Part shown: positions 47,301 through 55,299 of the stretch, one piece after another
How positions within the stretch are numbered: position 1 is the stretch's first letter
How the letters are laid out: every line of letters starts with the position of its first letter
Source: Rhodococcus jostii NBRC 16295
Lineage (GTDB): Bacteria; Actinomycetota; Actinomycetes; Mycobacteriales; Mycobacteriaceae
Length of the DNA: 64,000 bases
Direction of reading: 5' to 3'
Assembly: GCF_001894825.1 (NCBI RefSeq)
Contig: NZ_BCWY01000041.1
Span: 20,249 to 84,248 of the forward strand
The notes under the pieces: model-generated
Databases searched by the model: none
What the model saw: the letters and a program-made list of their open reading frames with translations, nothing else
What the model was told of the DNA's origin: nothing
Made by a program: the position numbers and the translations under genes

Positions 47301-47911
47301 TACGGGGCGATCTTGAATCCGCGCACCAACGGTTGCACGACGGAGCAAGGACGGCTGAAGTTCTCGCGCTCCCGCGGTTGGCCGCCAGAGTCAGGAACGA
47401 GGAAATCAGGTGGGGACTGTCCGCAACATCCGAAACCGCTACGAACCCTCGAAGCTCACAGGATGCGTCTGGTGGTGATGCTGAACTGCTCCGACAACGA
47501 GACGGCATTGTGGCGGTAACCGCCGAACTCCGCGAAGACTCGGCGATAAGGATACTTGCGGCGACAGGGGAGCCCAACCGAATTGATCAGGCATGCACAC
47601 GAGCAGCGGCGCTGGTGAACGACCTCAAGGTCCAGGGCCGGCCGCGGGCGTTAATGCAGGCGAATCTTCTGCTTACAGAATGTCTTGCGGCGGCGAAGAG
47701 GATCGATCAAGCCAAGAGAACGTTGGCCCCAGTCGCGGCCCAGTGCGCCGATCTCGGCCTCGTCCGTCTCCTGTGCGACGAAGGTCCGCACGTACTCTCC
47801 ATCATCACAGCCCTCCGCGACGATCAACGCAGCGGTAACTGGCCATCAGAGTGGTTACGAATTCCAGTGTCGTTTCTGACCGAGGTTCTGACCGCCGAGC
47901 ACGGATTCTGA
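44396..47911 (+). CDS. pknK: PknK-like Ser/Thr kinase with MalT-type ATPase
   Basis: This 1171-residue protein has an N-terminal Hanks-type kinase (glycine loop IGRGGFGVVY near residue 30, Lys in AIKVL, catalytic HRDVKPGNILL, then DFG). It is followed by an NTPase domain (P-loop HAPAGFGKST near residue 380) and a long helical repeat region. This is the layout of mycobacterial PknK, a kinase fused to a MalT-like regulator without a C-terminal HTH. It probably phosphorylates transcription regulators; the two LuxR-family ATPases in this window are possible targets (inference). The ATG at 44396 has TTGAGG upstream; a TTG at 44384 is an alternative. Confidence 0.92.
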   Translation: MPEIDPLATQRDVIPAITTELAVAGFENAQEIGRGGFGVVYRCEQPSLDRIVAIKVLTSDLDAENLERFLREQRAMGRLSGHPNIVNIHQVGTTESGRPYIVMQYHPRGSLDARIHGTGPLDWKEALRVGVKLAGALEAAHRVGTQHRDVKPGNILLTDYGEPQLTDFGIARIAGGFQTSTGAVAGSPAFTAPEVLRGEPPTSSADIYGLGATLFCAVTGHAAFERRKGEQVVAQFLRITTQPIPDLRGEGFPDDVCAAIERAMAGKATDRPVTAAEFGDELREIQRRHGCSVDELALAADPGTEQQVGEGIVEGSTGPESASPRPLTMDARKQPAPVHAPPSPATKFRPPTPTRSLVVRDRLIETLRAGQDRRLMVIHAPAGFGKSTLAAQWRDVLTESGMAVAWLSVDDDDNNVVWFLTHLIEAIRRVRPAVADELGQALEEHGDEAERYILTSLIDEIHDRGECMAAVIDDWHRVTNDATRGALDFLLQNGCHHLQVIVTSRTQAGLPLSRMRVRDELVEIDSTALRFNESESRSFLVDLAGLELENDDVFRLRESTDGWVAALQLASLSLRGCEDPAELIGHMSGRHHAIGEYLAENVLDTLEPKTLEFLLATSVTERISGDLASALAGVTRGQAMLEEAEDRDLFLRRMDEDGEWFRYHHLFAQFLRRRLGRDRPDRVIELHRTASRWFADHEFLSEAVDHALAAGDQQRAVELVELDGTRLLEHSQMSTLLALIAKLPPQLAVSSPRLQIAVAWASELQRITSAPAALDRVYALLDDSHLPASEVADLRVEADIVKGAIEISADRIDGVDELVSECLARPDTLRPWVVSAAVDVATFVEIYRFDFAAARRWQNWGVPYHLRTSGPFSVMYGYCFAGIAAREQLDVVGAEENFQKAMLLAREYGGAHSYSVRLAGALLGELLYERNDVTAAERLLDESVQLGPEGGVVDFMLATYAIGARIKALRGDLESAHQRLHDGARTAEVLALPRLAARVRNEEIRWGLSATSETATNPRSSQDASGGDAELLRQRDGIVAVTAELREDSAIRILAATGEPNRIDQACTRAAALVNDLKVQGRPRALMQANLLLTECLAAAKRIDQAKRTLAPVAAQCADLGLVRLLCDEGPHVLSIITALRDDQRSGNWPSEWLRIPVSFLTEVLTAEHGF

Positions 47912-48599
47912 AACGACTTTTCTAGAAGCGCATCCCGTCGTGGACATGGATATGCAGCAGGTGCCGATAGGAGCGTCCAGCAGCGCAACCGCGACAGCGA
48001 GTGACGATTGCACAGACAGTGTGTCCGGCATCGTCAACGCCCCCATGATTTGGTGCGCCGAGCACACGACCCGCCCTGCTCGTTGACCGCATCATGAAGG
48101 TCACCACGGTGAGAATTGAGACGATCAAGGTTATCGATGCCCCTCCGAACGCAGGAGCGAGTCACGTGGTGAATTTGCAATGTCAGCGTGGGGTGTCATT
48201 TACCTCGGCCGGAACCTGGTGCCCGTCATCCGTGTTTCACCGGCAGGAGCACCGATTGTTGGGGACAGCGTTCCAGGAGTTCACCACCTGTCGAGGGACC
48301 GCCCGGGCCGCTCCACCATCTCGCCATACCTGTCGATAAGATGCGGACGCTGAGGCTGATGCGCATGGTCGAATAGCTAGATGCCGGTGGTGTAGCGGAA
48401 TCGCGAACGAAGATTGATCCTGATTCATCACGAACTTCTCGAACCGAGGGTCCTCAACGATCCAGGTTCGCGGGACGAGAGCGCCGCGGGCGATACCTCC
48501 CCGCACGTGGCACAGAGTGACTGTGAGCGTGGATTGCTTACGGCGTCTCCGAGCAGTCAGCACTGTCCTGAGAACGACCGCCGAAACTCCATGGCACTG
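47912..48599. other. Intergenic stretch between convergent regulators
   Basis: About 690 bases between convergent pknK and LuxR-family genes. Short frames only and nothing recognised. Confidence 0.5.
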
Positions 48600-50930
48600 C
48601 TACGGCTGGCTGTCGTGCGTCTGCTCGACGACCCATGCCGCGATTTGCGAGCGGGAGGTGAACCCGAGTTTCGTCAGCACGTGCGCGACGTGGCCTTGAG
48701 CGGTGCGCTGTGAAATCACCAGCTTCCCGGCGATCGCCCTATTAGTAAGTCCCTGAGCTACCAAATCGGCGACCTGCCGTTCACGGTGGGTCAAGCCGCT
48801 TGCGGCACCTACGCGCGACGAGACTGCGGGGCGCGGCTCATCAAGGGCGTATGCGACAGCATCTCCGGCACTCAGACCACTGCCACGCGTGAACGCGGCA
48901 TCGAACGCTCTTTCGCCGAGAGCCGACCGGGTGTTGCGTTCACATTCGGCTTGATGAACGGAAAGATCGGAGAAGGCGACTTTCGGACTACCGACAGACC
49001 GCCGCAACGACTCGGCAGCACCCAACAACGTGGCTGCTCGCTGCGCTCGGTGTTCTTGCGCGGCCATCCATGCGAACGTCTGCAAACACCAGGCACAGCC
49101 GAGCGGATCATCCGCTGAACGTGTCAGCCGCAAGCCTTGCTCGATCAGCTCGGATGCCCGCGCCCGATCGTTCTGCTGCCACAACGCCGACCCGAGGGCC
49201 CAGAGAGACCACCCCCGGTACACCGATTCGCCGACGGACTCGGTCAGAGCGAGAACCTCCTCGTGGCATCTGATCGCCCGAGCCGTATCCCCCAGCAGTC
49301 CACACGCCAATCCCAAACCTAACATGGACCAAATACGTTGCAATGTAAAAGTTTTAATGGGGAGCTGCTCCAGGGCGGTGTCGAAACAAGTGACCGCTCG
49401 GGCAAGGTCGCCGCTGCGGAGCGCGAGCCGCCCTGTCGCAGCTGTGGCGAGCGCATTCATCTCGGTGTCTCCCGACTGGTCGGCCAGCGCTTGCCCTTCT
49501 TGGGCCCGTGCCGCCGCGGCGCTGATGTCCCCCTGCACCGCCGCAAGCCCGCTCGCGGCACACAGCGCTTTCACATGCGCCACCGTCGGCTGACCAGCCT
49601 GCAGATCGAGTACACGCTCAAGCCAACGCCGACCTTCACTGAAACGGCCACAGGCCCGCCAGAACGGATAGAGGGCGGTTACGAGAGGTAGTCCCACCTC
49701 TTCCCCCTCTGGTTCGGCGATGCAGAACTCCATTGCGTCGCGGAGATTCGTTTGCTCTCGTTCGATCCTGGCGATCCACTGCAGCTGCTGTGGCCCGATC
49801 CACTCATCCTCGGCGCGTAGAGCCAGTTGCTCATACCAGTCCCGGTGTCGCCGCCGCAGGATCTCGTATTCGCCACTCTCCTTGCATCGTTCCGCACCAT
49901 ATTCGCGGAGCGTCTCGAGTAGCCGATATCTCACGACGTCGCCGGGCTCCTCTCGAATCAGGATCGACTTGTCGACTAGTGAGGCCACCAGATCTAGCAA
50001 CTCCTCCGGGGGAAAGTCGCCCGCGCAGATGCCCTCGGCCGCATCCAACTCGAACCCACCTGCGAACACCGCCAACCGGCTCCACAACGCACGCTCCCGC
50101 ACAGTGCATAGTTCATGACTCCAGTCGACACACAGGCGCAATGTCTGTTGCCGTGTCGGCGCGCCGCGAGTGCCCACCGTCAGCAGTTGGAACCGGCCAG
50201 TCAGTCTGTGCAGGATCTGTTCGGTGGACATCGCCCGCAATCGAGCTGCTGCCAACTCAATCGGGAGTGGGAGACCGTCGAGGCGGGCGCAGATCCCGGC
50301 CACCGCGCCGGAGTTATCGTCTGTGAGATCGAACCCCGACACCGCTGCCGCGGCCCGTTCAGTGAATAGATTGACCGCATCGAAGCTCGAGAGCCCCTGC
50401 AGGGAGGTGATCACCCGCCCCGGATCCGGGGCAGACAATGGCGGTACGCGCAGAGCCGCCTCGCCGTCGATTCCGAGAGGCTCACGGCTCGTCGCCAGAA
50501 TTCGCAGGTCAGCGGACGCCTTCAATAGCGTCTCCGCTAGCGCAGCGGCTGCATTGACCAGATGCTCACAATTGTCCAGCACGAGCAACAACCGTCGCTT
50601 TGCGAGGTATTCCGTCAGTAGGGTCAACGGAGGGCGGGCGGGCTGCTCGCACAGTCTCAGCGTGGAAATGACAGTGTCCGGCACTAACTCCGAGTCCTGC
50701 AGCTCGGCCAGTTCCACGAGCCAAACTCCGTCAACGAAGGCTCGCGCCACGTCTGCAGCCACCCTAAGTGCGAGGCGAGTCTTGCCGACACCACCGATAC
50801 CCGTCAACGTCACCAGCCGCGTTGCGGACAGCAGCCGTTTCGCCTCGGTCACCTCGCGCCGACGGCCGACGAAGCTGCTCAACTCGAAGGGAAGATTCCC
50901 AACCCTTCCTTGTACTGCGGGCGGCATCAA
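48600..50930 (-). CDS. LuxR-family ATPase regulator
   Basis: This 776-residue protein has an N-terminal NTPase domain (FVGRR, then P-loop GIGGVGKTRL at residues 44-53), a helical repeat middle and a C-terminal LuxR HTH near 715-770 (LTHRERQVADLVAQGLTNRA, then RTAQGHVAHVLTKLGF). It has the same build as the protein at 10574-13036, and the two probably arose from one ancestor. It converges on the PknK-like kinase, and is followed on the other side by a TetR gene. Its target genes are unknown. Confidence 0.92.
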   Translation of the reverse strand: MMPPAVQGRVGNLPFELSSFVGRRREVTEAKRLLSATRLVTLTGIGGVGKTRLALRVAADVARAFVDGVWLVELAELQDSELVPDTVISTLRLCEQPARPPLTLLTEYLAKRRLLLVLDNCEHLVNAAAALAETLLKASADLRILATSREPLGIDGEAALRVPPLSAPDPGRVITSLQGLSSFDAVNLFTERAAAAVSGFDLTDDNSGAVAGICARLDGLPLPIELAAARLRAMSTEQILHRLTGRFQLLTVGTRGAPTRQQTLRLCVDWSHELCTVRERALWSRLAVFAGGFELDAAEGICAGDFPPEELLDLVASLVDKSILIREEPGDVVRYRLLETLREYGAERCKESGEYEILRRRHRDWYEQLALRAEDEWIGPQQLQWIARIEREQTNLRDAMEFCIAEPEGEEVGLPLVTALYPFWRACGRFSEGRRWLERVLDLQAGQPTVAHVKALCAASGLAAVQGDISAAAARAQEGQALADQSGDTEMNALATAATGRLALRSGDLARAVTCFDTALEQLPIKTFTLQRIWSMLGLGLACGLLGDTARAIRCHEEVLALTESVGESVYRGWSLWALGSALWQQNDRARASELIEQGLRLTRSADDPLGCAWCLQTFAWMAAQEHRAQRAATLLGAAESLRRSVGSPKVAFSDLSVHQAECERNTRSALGERAFDAAFTRGSGLSAGDAVAYALDEPRPAVSSRVGAASGLTHRERQVADLVAQGLTNRAIAGKLVISQRTAQGHVAHVLTKLGFTSRSQIAAWVVEQTHDSQP

Positions 50931-51620
50931 ACTGTAATTCTCGCTAACTCCTCGCCGCTCACGTTACTCCAGGAGCCCAGCGCTCTCCGCGTCCTCTAGT
51001 CCGACCAAGTACCGACCTAGGTAGGGCCCGGCGTGACCGTACGTCGCCAAGCGCCGAGATCCGCTCTCGATACTCGGCGATCCTGCATTCATAGCTAGTC
51101 AGAGGTCCCAGAGTCGGAGCAGTGCGTTCCGGAGGCTGGGGACGATTCTGTGGTCGGTGCGCAGTCGTGGGTGGGGTTGTCCGAGGGTGACGAGGGCCTT
51201 CCCGGCAACCGGGCACCCGGGATGGGGTTGAGATCGAGTCGGGTGTGCGGGGGTAGGCGACCGCACGGCATCCCGACGTACCGCCACAGTACGGCGCCCT
51301 GGGTGTGGGGGCGAAGGTGTCGGAGTCCACGGCAGCCGGCGGTCGATCCATTCGTTGTCGTCGGTGACGAGGGCGTTGTCGTCGGTGGCGAGGGCTAGGA
51401 CGGCGCCGCGTTTGAGACGGCCGGACTCGCCGACCGGAGCCACCCGACTCGGTACTTCGCCAGCCAGATCGAACAGTTGGCGGAGGCCCACACGACCGAT
51501 CAGATCATGATCAACCTGAATAAGGTCAAACTCTTTGGCGACCAGCTCAACCTCTGACTAGTGGCCCAGTGCCGTTGGCCCCGTCTGGCCTTGCGCGCGG
51601 TCCTTCGACCTTGATAAAAC
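50931..51620. other. Intergenic stretch with a possible flavin-monooxygenase tail
   Basis: About 690 bases, mostly unassigned. On the plus strand, 51437-51559 encodes RYFASQIEQLAEAHTTDQIM, then INLNKVKLFGDQLNL and a stop. This looks like the C-terminal end of a luciferase-type monooxygenase, but the match is short and uncertain. Confidence 0.4.
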
Positions 51621-51650
51621 GTGCCGACAGTCAGCGAAAATCAGAACCGA

Positions 51651-51664
51651 CTAACGTACGGTTG
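51651..51664 (+). promoter_or_regulatory. 14-bp operator before TetR gene
   Basis: CTAACGTACGGTTG matches the element at 29296 and 38116 in its first ten bases. It lies 59 bases before the GTG start, which is typical for autoregulation. A short hairpin (CGGCCCC/GGGGCCG, 51682-51698) sits between it and the gene. Confidence 0.65.
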
Positions 51665-51722
51665 TTCACGAGACCGCTCACCGGCCCCTTCGGGGCCGTC
51701 TAATCGACTTCGGAGGGGCACA

Positions 51723-52328
51723 GTGACTCGAGCAACTCGGGTGACACGCGGTGGCGCGCGCACCAATGCCGCTATTCGCGAGGCCGCGGCCAGGCTCTTC
51801 TACGAGCACGGCTACGAGGCCACATCGCTGCGCACCGTCGCGAGTGAGGTCGGCATCCAGGTCGGGAGCCTCTACAACCACATCAGCGGAAAAGAAGAAC
51901 TCCTGACCGACATCATGGTGTCGGTCATAGACGAACTCCTCGAAGCCATGAACAAGGCCCTCGCCGGGGTCGACGGGAGGGCCGTCGACCGATTCAAGGC
52001 CGCGGTCGACTGCCACATCCGCTACCACGCGGAGCATGCGCGGGAAACGTTCATCGGAAACACCGAACTCCGGTCCCTCAGCGACGGCGACCTGGACTTG
52101 GTTCTTGCCAAACGCGCCGAGTACGAGCGCCTGCTGCAGAAACTAGTCATGGACGTGGCCAAGGAGACCGACGCCGACATCCTCGATGCCAAACTGCAGA
52201 CGTACTCGATTCTGGCGCAGGGTGCGCACGTGTCGTCCTGGTACAAGCCCGGGGGACCCAAGTCGCTCGACAAGGTCGTCAACACCTACATCAGGATGAC
52301 GCTGCGGCAGCTCGGCTTCGAGAGCTGA
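51723..52328 (+). CDS. TetR-family transcriptional regulator
   Basis: This 201-residue repressor-type protein has an N-terminal HTH (ARLFYEHGYEATSLRTVASE, then VGIQVGSLYNHISGKEELL) and a C-terminal helical ligand domain that resembles the KstR2-type group of TetR proteins, which often bind acyl-CoA thioesters. The start is GTG with GGAGGGGCACA upstream. The 14-bp operator upstream is the same as before the coxDEF and coxMSL units, so it is the best candidate for their regulator (inference). Confidence 0.9.
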   Translation: MTRATRVTRGGARTNAAIREAAARLFYEHGYEATSLRTVASEVGIQVGSLYNHISGKEELLTDIMVSVIDELLEAMNKALAGVDGRAVDRFKAAVDCHIRYHAEHARETFIGNTELRSLSDGDLDLVLAKRAEYERLLQKLVMDVAKETDADILDAKLQTYSILAQGAHVSSWYKPGGPKSLDKVVNTYIRMTLRQLGFES

Positions 52329-52356
52329 CCTGACCGTTTCACCGTTCGCCCGCACC

Positions 52357-52560
52357 TATGAGGCACACCCGGGGTGCGTGCTGACAACTCTGGCGACGTA
52401 CTCGGCGCCGACGTGTCTCGCCCGTTCCGAGGTGTCCGACCGCAAACGCAGGGAGCTGCCGTTCTCGGATTCGATTCGCCAGCCGCCGAGTTCACGCCAG
52501 CGCAAGGTGCGCTCGGCCAAAATGCACAAGGCGCAGTCGGCGTTGCCGTAGGTCGGCTAC
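52357..52560 (-). pseudogene. Unidentified coding fragment
   Basis: On the minus strand the frame reads YGNADCALCILAERTLRWRE, then LGGWRIESENGSSLRLRSDT and ends HPGCAS. Codon bias looks coding, but upstream the frame breaks up and no start is evident. I do not recognise the family. It converges on the TetR gene. Confidence 0.35.
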
Positions 52561-52832
52561 ACCACAGTGCCGACCCTGGCCAGAGACCGGACCAATGGAC
52601 TGGACTGCCATGTTGCGTCTTTGGGATCTCGGAACGGCCATTCGGTGACCGGTCATCGATCCCTCGCGGATGCAGAAGGCCGGCGGATCGAACAGCATCG
52701 GGAAGAGGTAGATCGCCGAGATACCATACTTCGTCACTTCGTCCTGCGGGTCCACGTCGCGGGTAGCAATCGCTCACCTGCACCAACCACGCCAACAACG
52801 ACAATGACCACCGCAACGTCCAAGATCCAAGA

Positions 52833-53126
52833 CTAAGTGCCCAGAGTGCATATCAGGGCGATGGAGATTCCGGCAAGAGTGAGAGCGGCGTTATCGACGG
52901 CCGCCGTAGTCACCCAGGCCATTCCGGCACCCGCGGCGACCAGCGGTACGCTCGCCTGGCCGTTGACACTGGCGATGCGCAACGGCTGTCCGACACGGCC
53001 GGGACGCTCATCAAGGGGAGGTTGCTCGTCGAAATCGCCCGCGTCTACCCGTGGTTGGCCGATGAAGCCCGCCGCCAGTACCGAGAACCCGACCAACCGA
53101 GTCGGCACTAACTGGGAGCGCGGCAC
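52833..53126 (-). CDS. Small hypothetical protein with hydrophobic C-terminal part
   Basis: This 97-residue frame has strongly coding-like third positions. Its C-terminal part (VPLVAAGAGMAWVTTAAVDN, then ALTLAGISIALICTLGT) is hydrophobic and could form one or two membrane helices. The start would be GTG at 53126. I cannot assign a family, and it may be the tail of a decayed membrane protein. It is divergent from the SRPBCC gene. Confidence 0.4.
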   Translation of the reverse strand: MPRSQLVPTRLVGFSVLAAGFIGQPRVDAGDFDEQPPLDERPGRVGQPLRIASVNGQASVPLVAAGAGMAWVTTAAVDNAALTLAGISIALICTLGT

Positions 53127-53142
53127 TAGTTTGAATCGGGCG

Positions 53143-53610
53143 ATGGACAGGGCCGACCGTGCCAGCCGGGTGATCGCGGCACCACCGGCGACTGTCTACG
53201 GCGGCTTCCTCGACCGGGAGTCCGTCGAAGCCTGGTTGCCGGCGGAGGGCATGCGCGGGCGGGTCGAGCGGTGGGATCCCCGGCCTGGTGGCGGGTTCTG
53301 GATGGTCCTCACGTACCTCGACCCTGTCGACAGTCCCGGCAAGACTTCGGATGCGACGGATGTCGTCGATGTCGGATTCGCCGACCTGGTGCCATCGGAG
53401 CGCGTGGTGCAGCGGGCGGTGTTCGAGGCCGACGACCCGTCGTACGCGGGCACGATGACGATGACGTGGCAGCTCGCTGCCGCCGGTGACGGGACCGAGG
53501 TGACCGTCACCGCCACGGACGTGCCACCCGGCATCGACCAAGCGGTTCACGAGGCTGGGATCGCCTCCTCGCTGGCCAACCTGGCGTCGTACGTCGAAGG
53601 GGCCGGCTGA
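53143..53610 (+). CDS. SRPBCC (AHSA1/START-like) protein
   Basis: This 155-residue protein has the SRPBCC pattern: SRVIAAPPATVYGGFLDRES at the N-terminal end, VERWDPRPGGGFWMVLTYLD in the middle, and TMTWQLAAAGDGTEVTVTAT followed by a C-terminal amphipathic helix. These proteins bind hydrophobic ligands in a deep pocket; many are of unknown role. The ATG at 53143 has only a weak ribosome site, and a TTG at 53131 is possible. It stands between the TetR and acyl-CoA dehydrogenase-like genes without clear operon partners. Confidence 0.85.
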   Translation: MDRADRASRVIAAPPATVYGGFLDRESVEAWLPAEGMRGRVERWDPRPGGGFWMVLTYLDPVDSPGKTSDATDVVDVGFADLVPSERVVQRAVFEADDPSYAGTMTMTWQLAAAGDGTEVTVTATDVPPGIDQAVHEAGIASSLANLASYVEGAG

Positions 53611-54038
53611 CTCAGGTCGGCTGCGACCTGGTTGCCGCCGATGCGGCGCCGCACCCTTTGCTGCCGGTGCCGGTGCCAGTCCAGAGTATGCACACGACTC
53701 GGGGTGCACGTGATGCACGGTGCATCACGCTCGGCTTGTTGCAGACGATCGTTGTGAGGGCCCGGGCACCGGCGTGGTGGACTCCCGCCTGTGGGTGCAG
53801 GTCCTGTTGCGATCAATCGAAGATCGTGTCGCTGTTGCCGGGCGTGGCGCAGGCCTGGCGGATCTGTGAGAGTGCGGATTCCCGCTGTTCGTGGACGGCG
53901 TGCCGGGAGCGGGGCGCCTTCGATGGGATCGACGATGTGTGAGGAGCTTGCCGCTACTGCCGTGGACGTCTGACTCGGTTCGGGTGGCATCGCGTCATCG
54001 CGCCTCGGCCTCGCAGTTCCACTAGGGGTGAGGTGCGG
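53611..54038. other. Intergenic stretch between convergent genes
   Basis: About 430 bases with no recognised gene. Short frames on both strands have no known product. Confidence 0.45.
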
Positions 54039-55043
54039 TCAGGGTTGACTTGCGGTCAGGATGTGGTACTTGATTTCGGGGGTGGTGGTGCAGACGACGC
54101 TGAAGGCGGCTTCCCGGACCATTCTCTCGGTGGGCTCACCGCATTGGACTGATCGGCGTCCTGCGGCGGTGGCGACGTACGTGGCGGCGGTGACGGCGAA
54201 GTGGCTGGCTTGGGCGCGGGCGTCGTAGATGTCACCGTCGCCGGTGGCCGCGTTGTTGAGGGCGTCGCGGATCGTGGTGTGTGTTTCCCACAGCTGTGCG
54301 GTCGGGTGTCCGATGCGGTCGGCTTCGGTCAGGCATGATCGTGCCACGCCGAGGGCGAGGGAGCCGTTGATCCGGAGAACCAGCCGGTCCGCCAGGCTGA
54401 GTCCGCCGCGACGGGCCTGTCGGACTTGGATGACTGAGGTGTGGGGGATGTGGTGTTCGTCGAAGGTCAGTTCGACGGTGTTGGAGGCGTCGGCCGCGGA
54501 CAGGGAGATTCGGTTCGCGTGGACGTTCGGGCCGTCAGCGGCGTCCATGAGGAAGGTGACGGTTTTCTGTGCTCGGGTGTCGTATGCGGTGACACCGAGG
54601 ACGTCGACGAGGCCCCAGCCGGTCACGAATGGTGCCTGCCCACTAATGGTGTATCCATCGTCTGTTTCGGTCGCGACGATAAGGGGGTTCTCCGGGGTTG
54701 CGTAGCCGCTGCCGGATACCCCGGCGGTGACGGCGCCACTTCGCAGGTCGGCGAGATAGCGGGCTTTGAGGGTGTCGTTCCTCGACATCACCATTCGGAG
54801 GAGGGTGCCGTGGTGCTGTGCCCAGACGAAGGCGGTCGCCAGGCATCCGCTGACGAGGATTTCGCCGACGTCGGCGAGGGTGTTGACGGGATCTTTGGTG
54901 GCGAAGGCGAGGCCGTAGAAGCCCCGGTCGCGTAGTGCGTCGAAGTGCGAGCGTGGGATCTTCCCTGACCTGTCGACCTCGGACGCGGCGGGGCGCAGCA
55001 CCTCGTCGCTGAGGTCCTGCGCTTGCTGTACCCAGTCGGTCAT
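54039..55043 (-). CDS. Short acyl-CoA dehydrogenase-like protein
   Basis: This 334-residue protein has the acyl-CoA dehydrogenase fold: helical N-terminal part (MTDWVQQAQDLSDEVLRPAA), a middle beta domain (GVSGSGYATPENPLIVATET, GYTISGQAPFVTGWGLVDVL) and a C-terminal helical bundle. It is about 50 residues shorter than usual. The standard EPxGGTD loop is replaced by VSGSGYATPENP and no C-terminal EGTxEI motif is seen. It may be a divergent enzyme or a desaturase for a carrier-bound substrate. The ATG at 55043 fits the family; no strong ribosome site is present. The 255 bases before it hold no clear gene. Confidence 0.8.
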   Translation of the reverse strand: MTDWVQQAQDLSDEVLRPAASEVDRSGKIPRSHFDALRDRGFYGLAFATKDPVNTLADVGEILVSGCLATAFVWAQHHGTLLRMVMSRNDTLKARYLADLRSGAVTAGVSGSGYATPENPLIVATETDDGYTISGQAPFVTGWGLVDVLGVTAYDTRAQKTVTFLMDAADGPNVHANRISLSAADASNTVELTFDEHHIPHTSVIQVRQARRGGLSLADRLVLRINGSLALGVARSCLTEADRIGHPTAQLWETHTTIRDALNNAATGDGDIYDARAQASHFAVTAATYVATAAGRRSVQCGEPTERMVREAAFSVVCTTTPEIKYHILTASQP

Positions 55044-55299
55044 GGCTGACACCGTATCCACACTGAGCCGCACCCCGCCGACGCACTCCAACGGTGGGCG
55101 GACGCCGTGAGACTCGCCCGGCTTCCGGGAACTCGCACCACTGAGGCAGCGGTCCACTGCCGCCACTGCGATCGAGATGTTCCTCACGTCGCCTCCGATG
55201 TAGTCCCACAGCAGTAACAGTCGGTCGGTCATCCGAGGTGCGGCGGCTCGATGATGGTGGAGGACTACCGGGAGTCTGGCGAGTGTCCCTCTGGATGGC

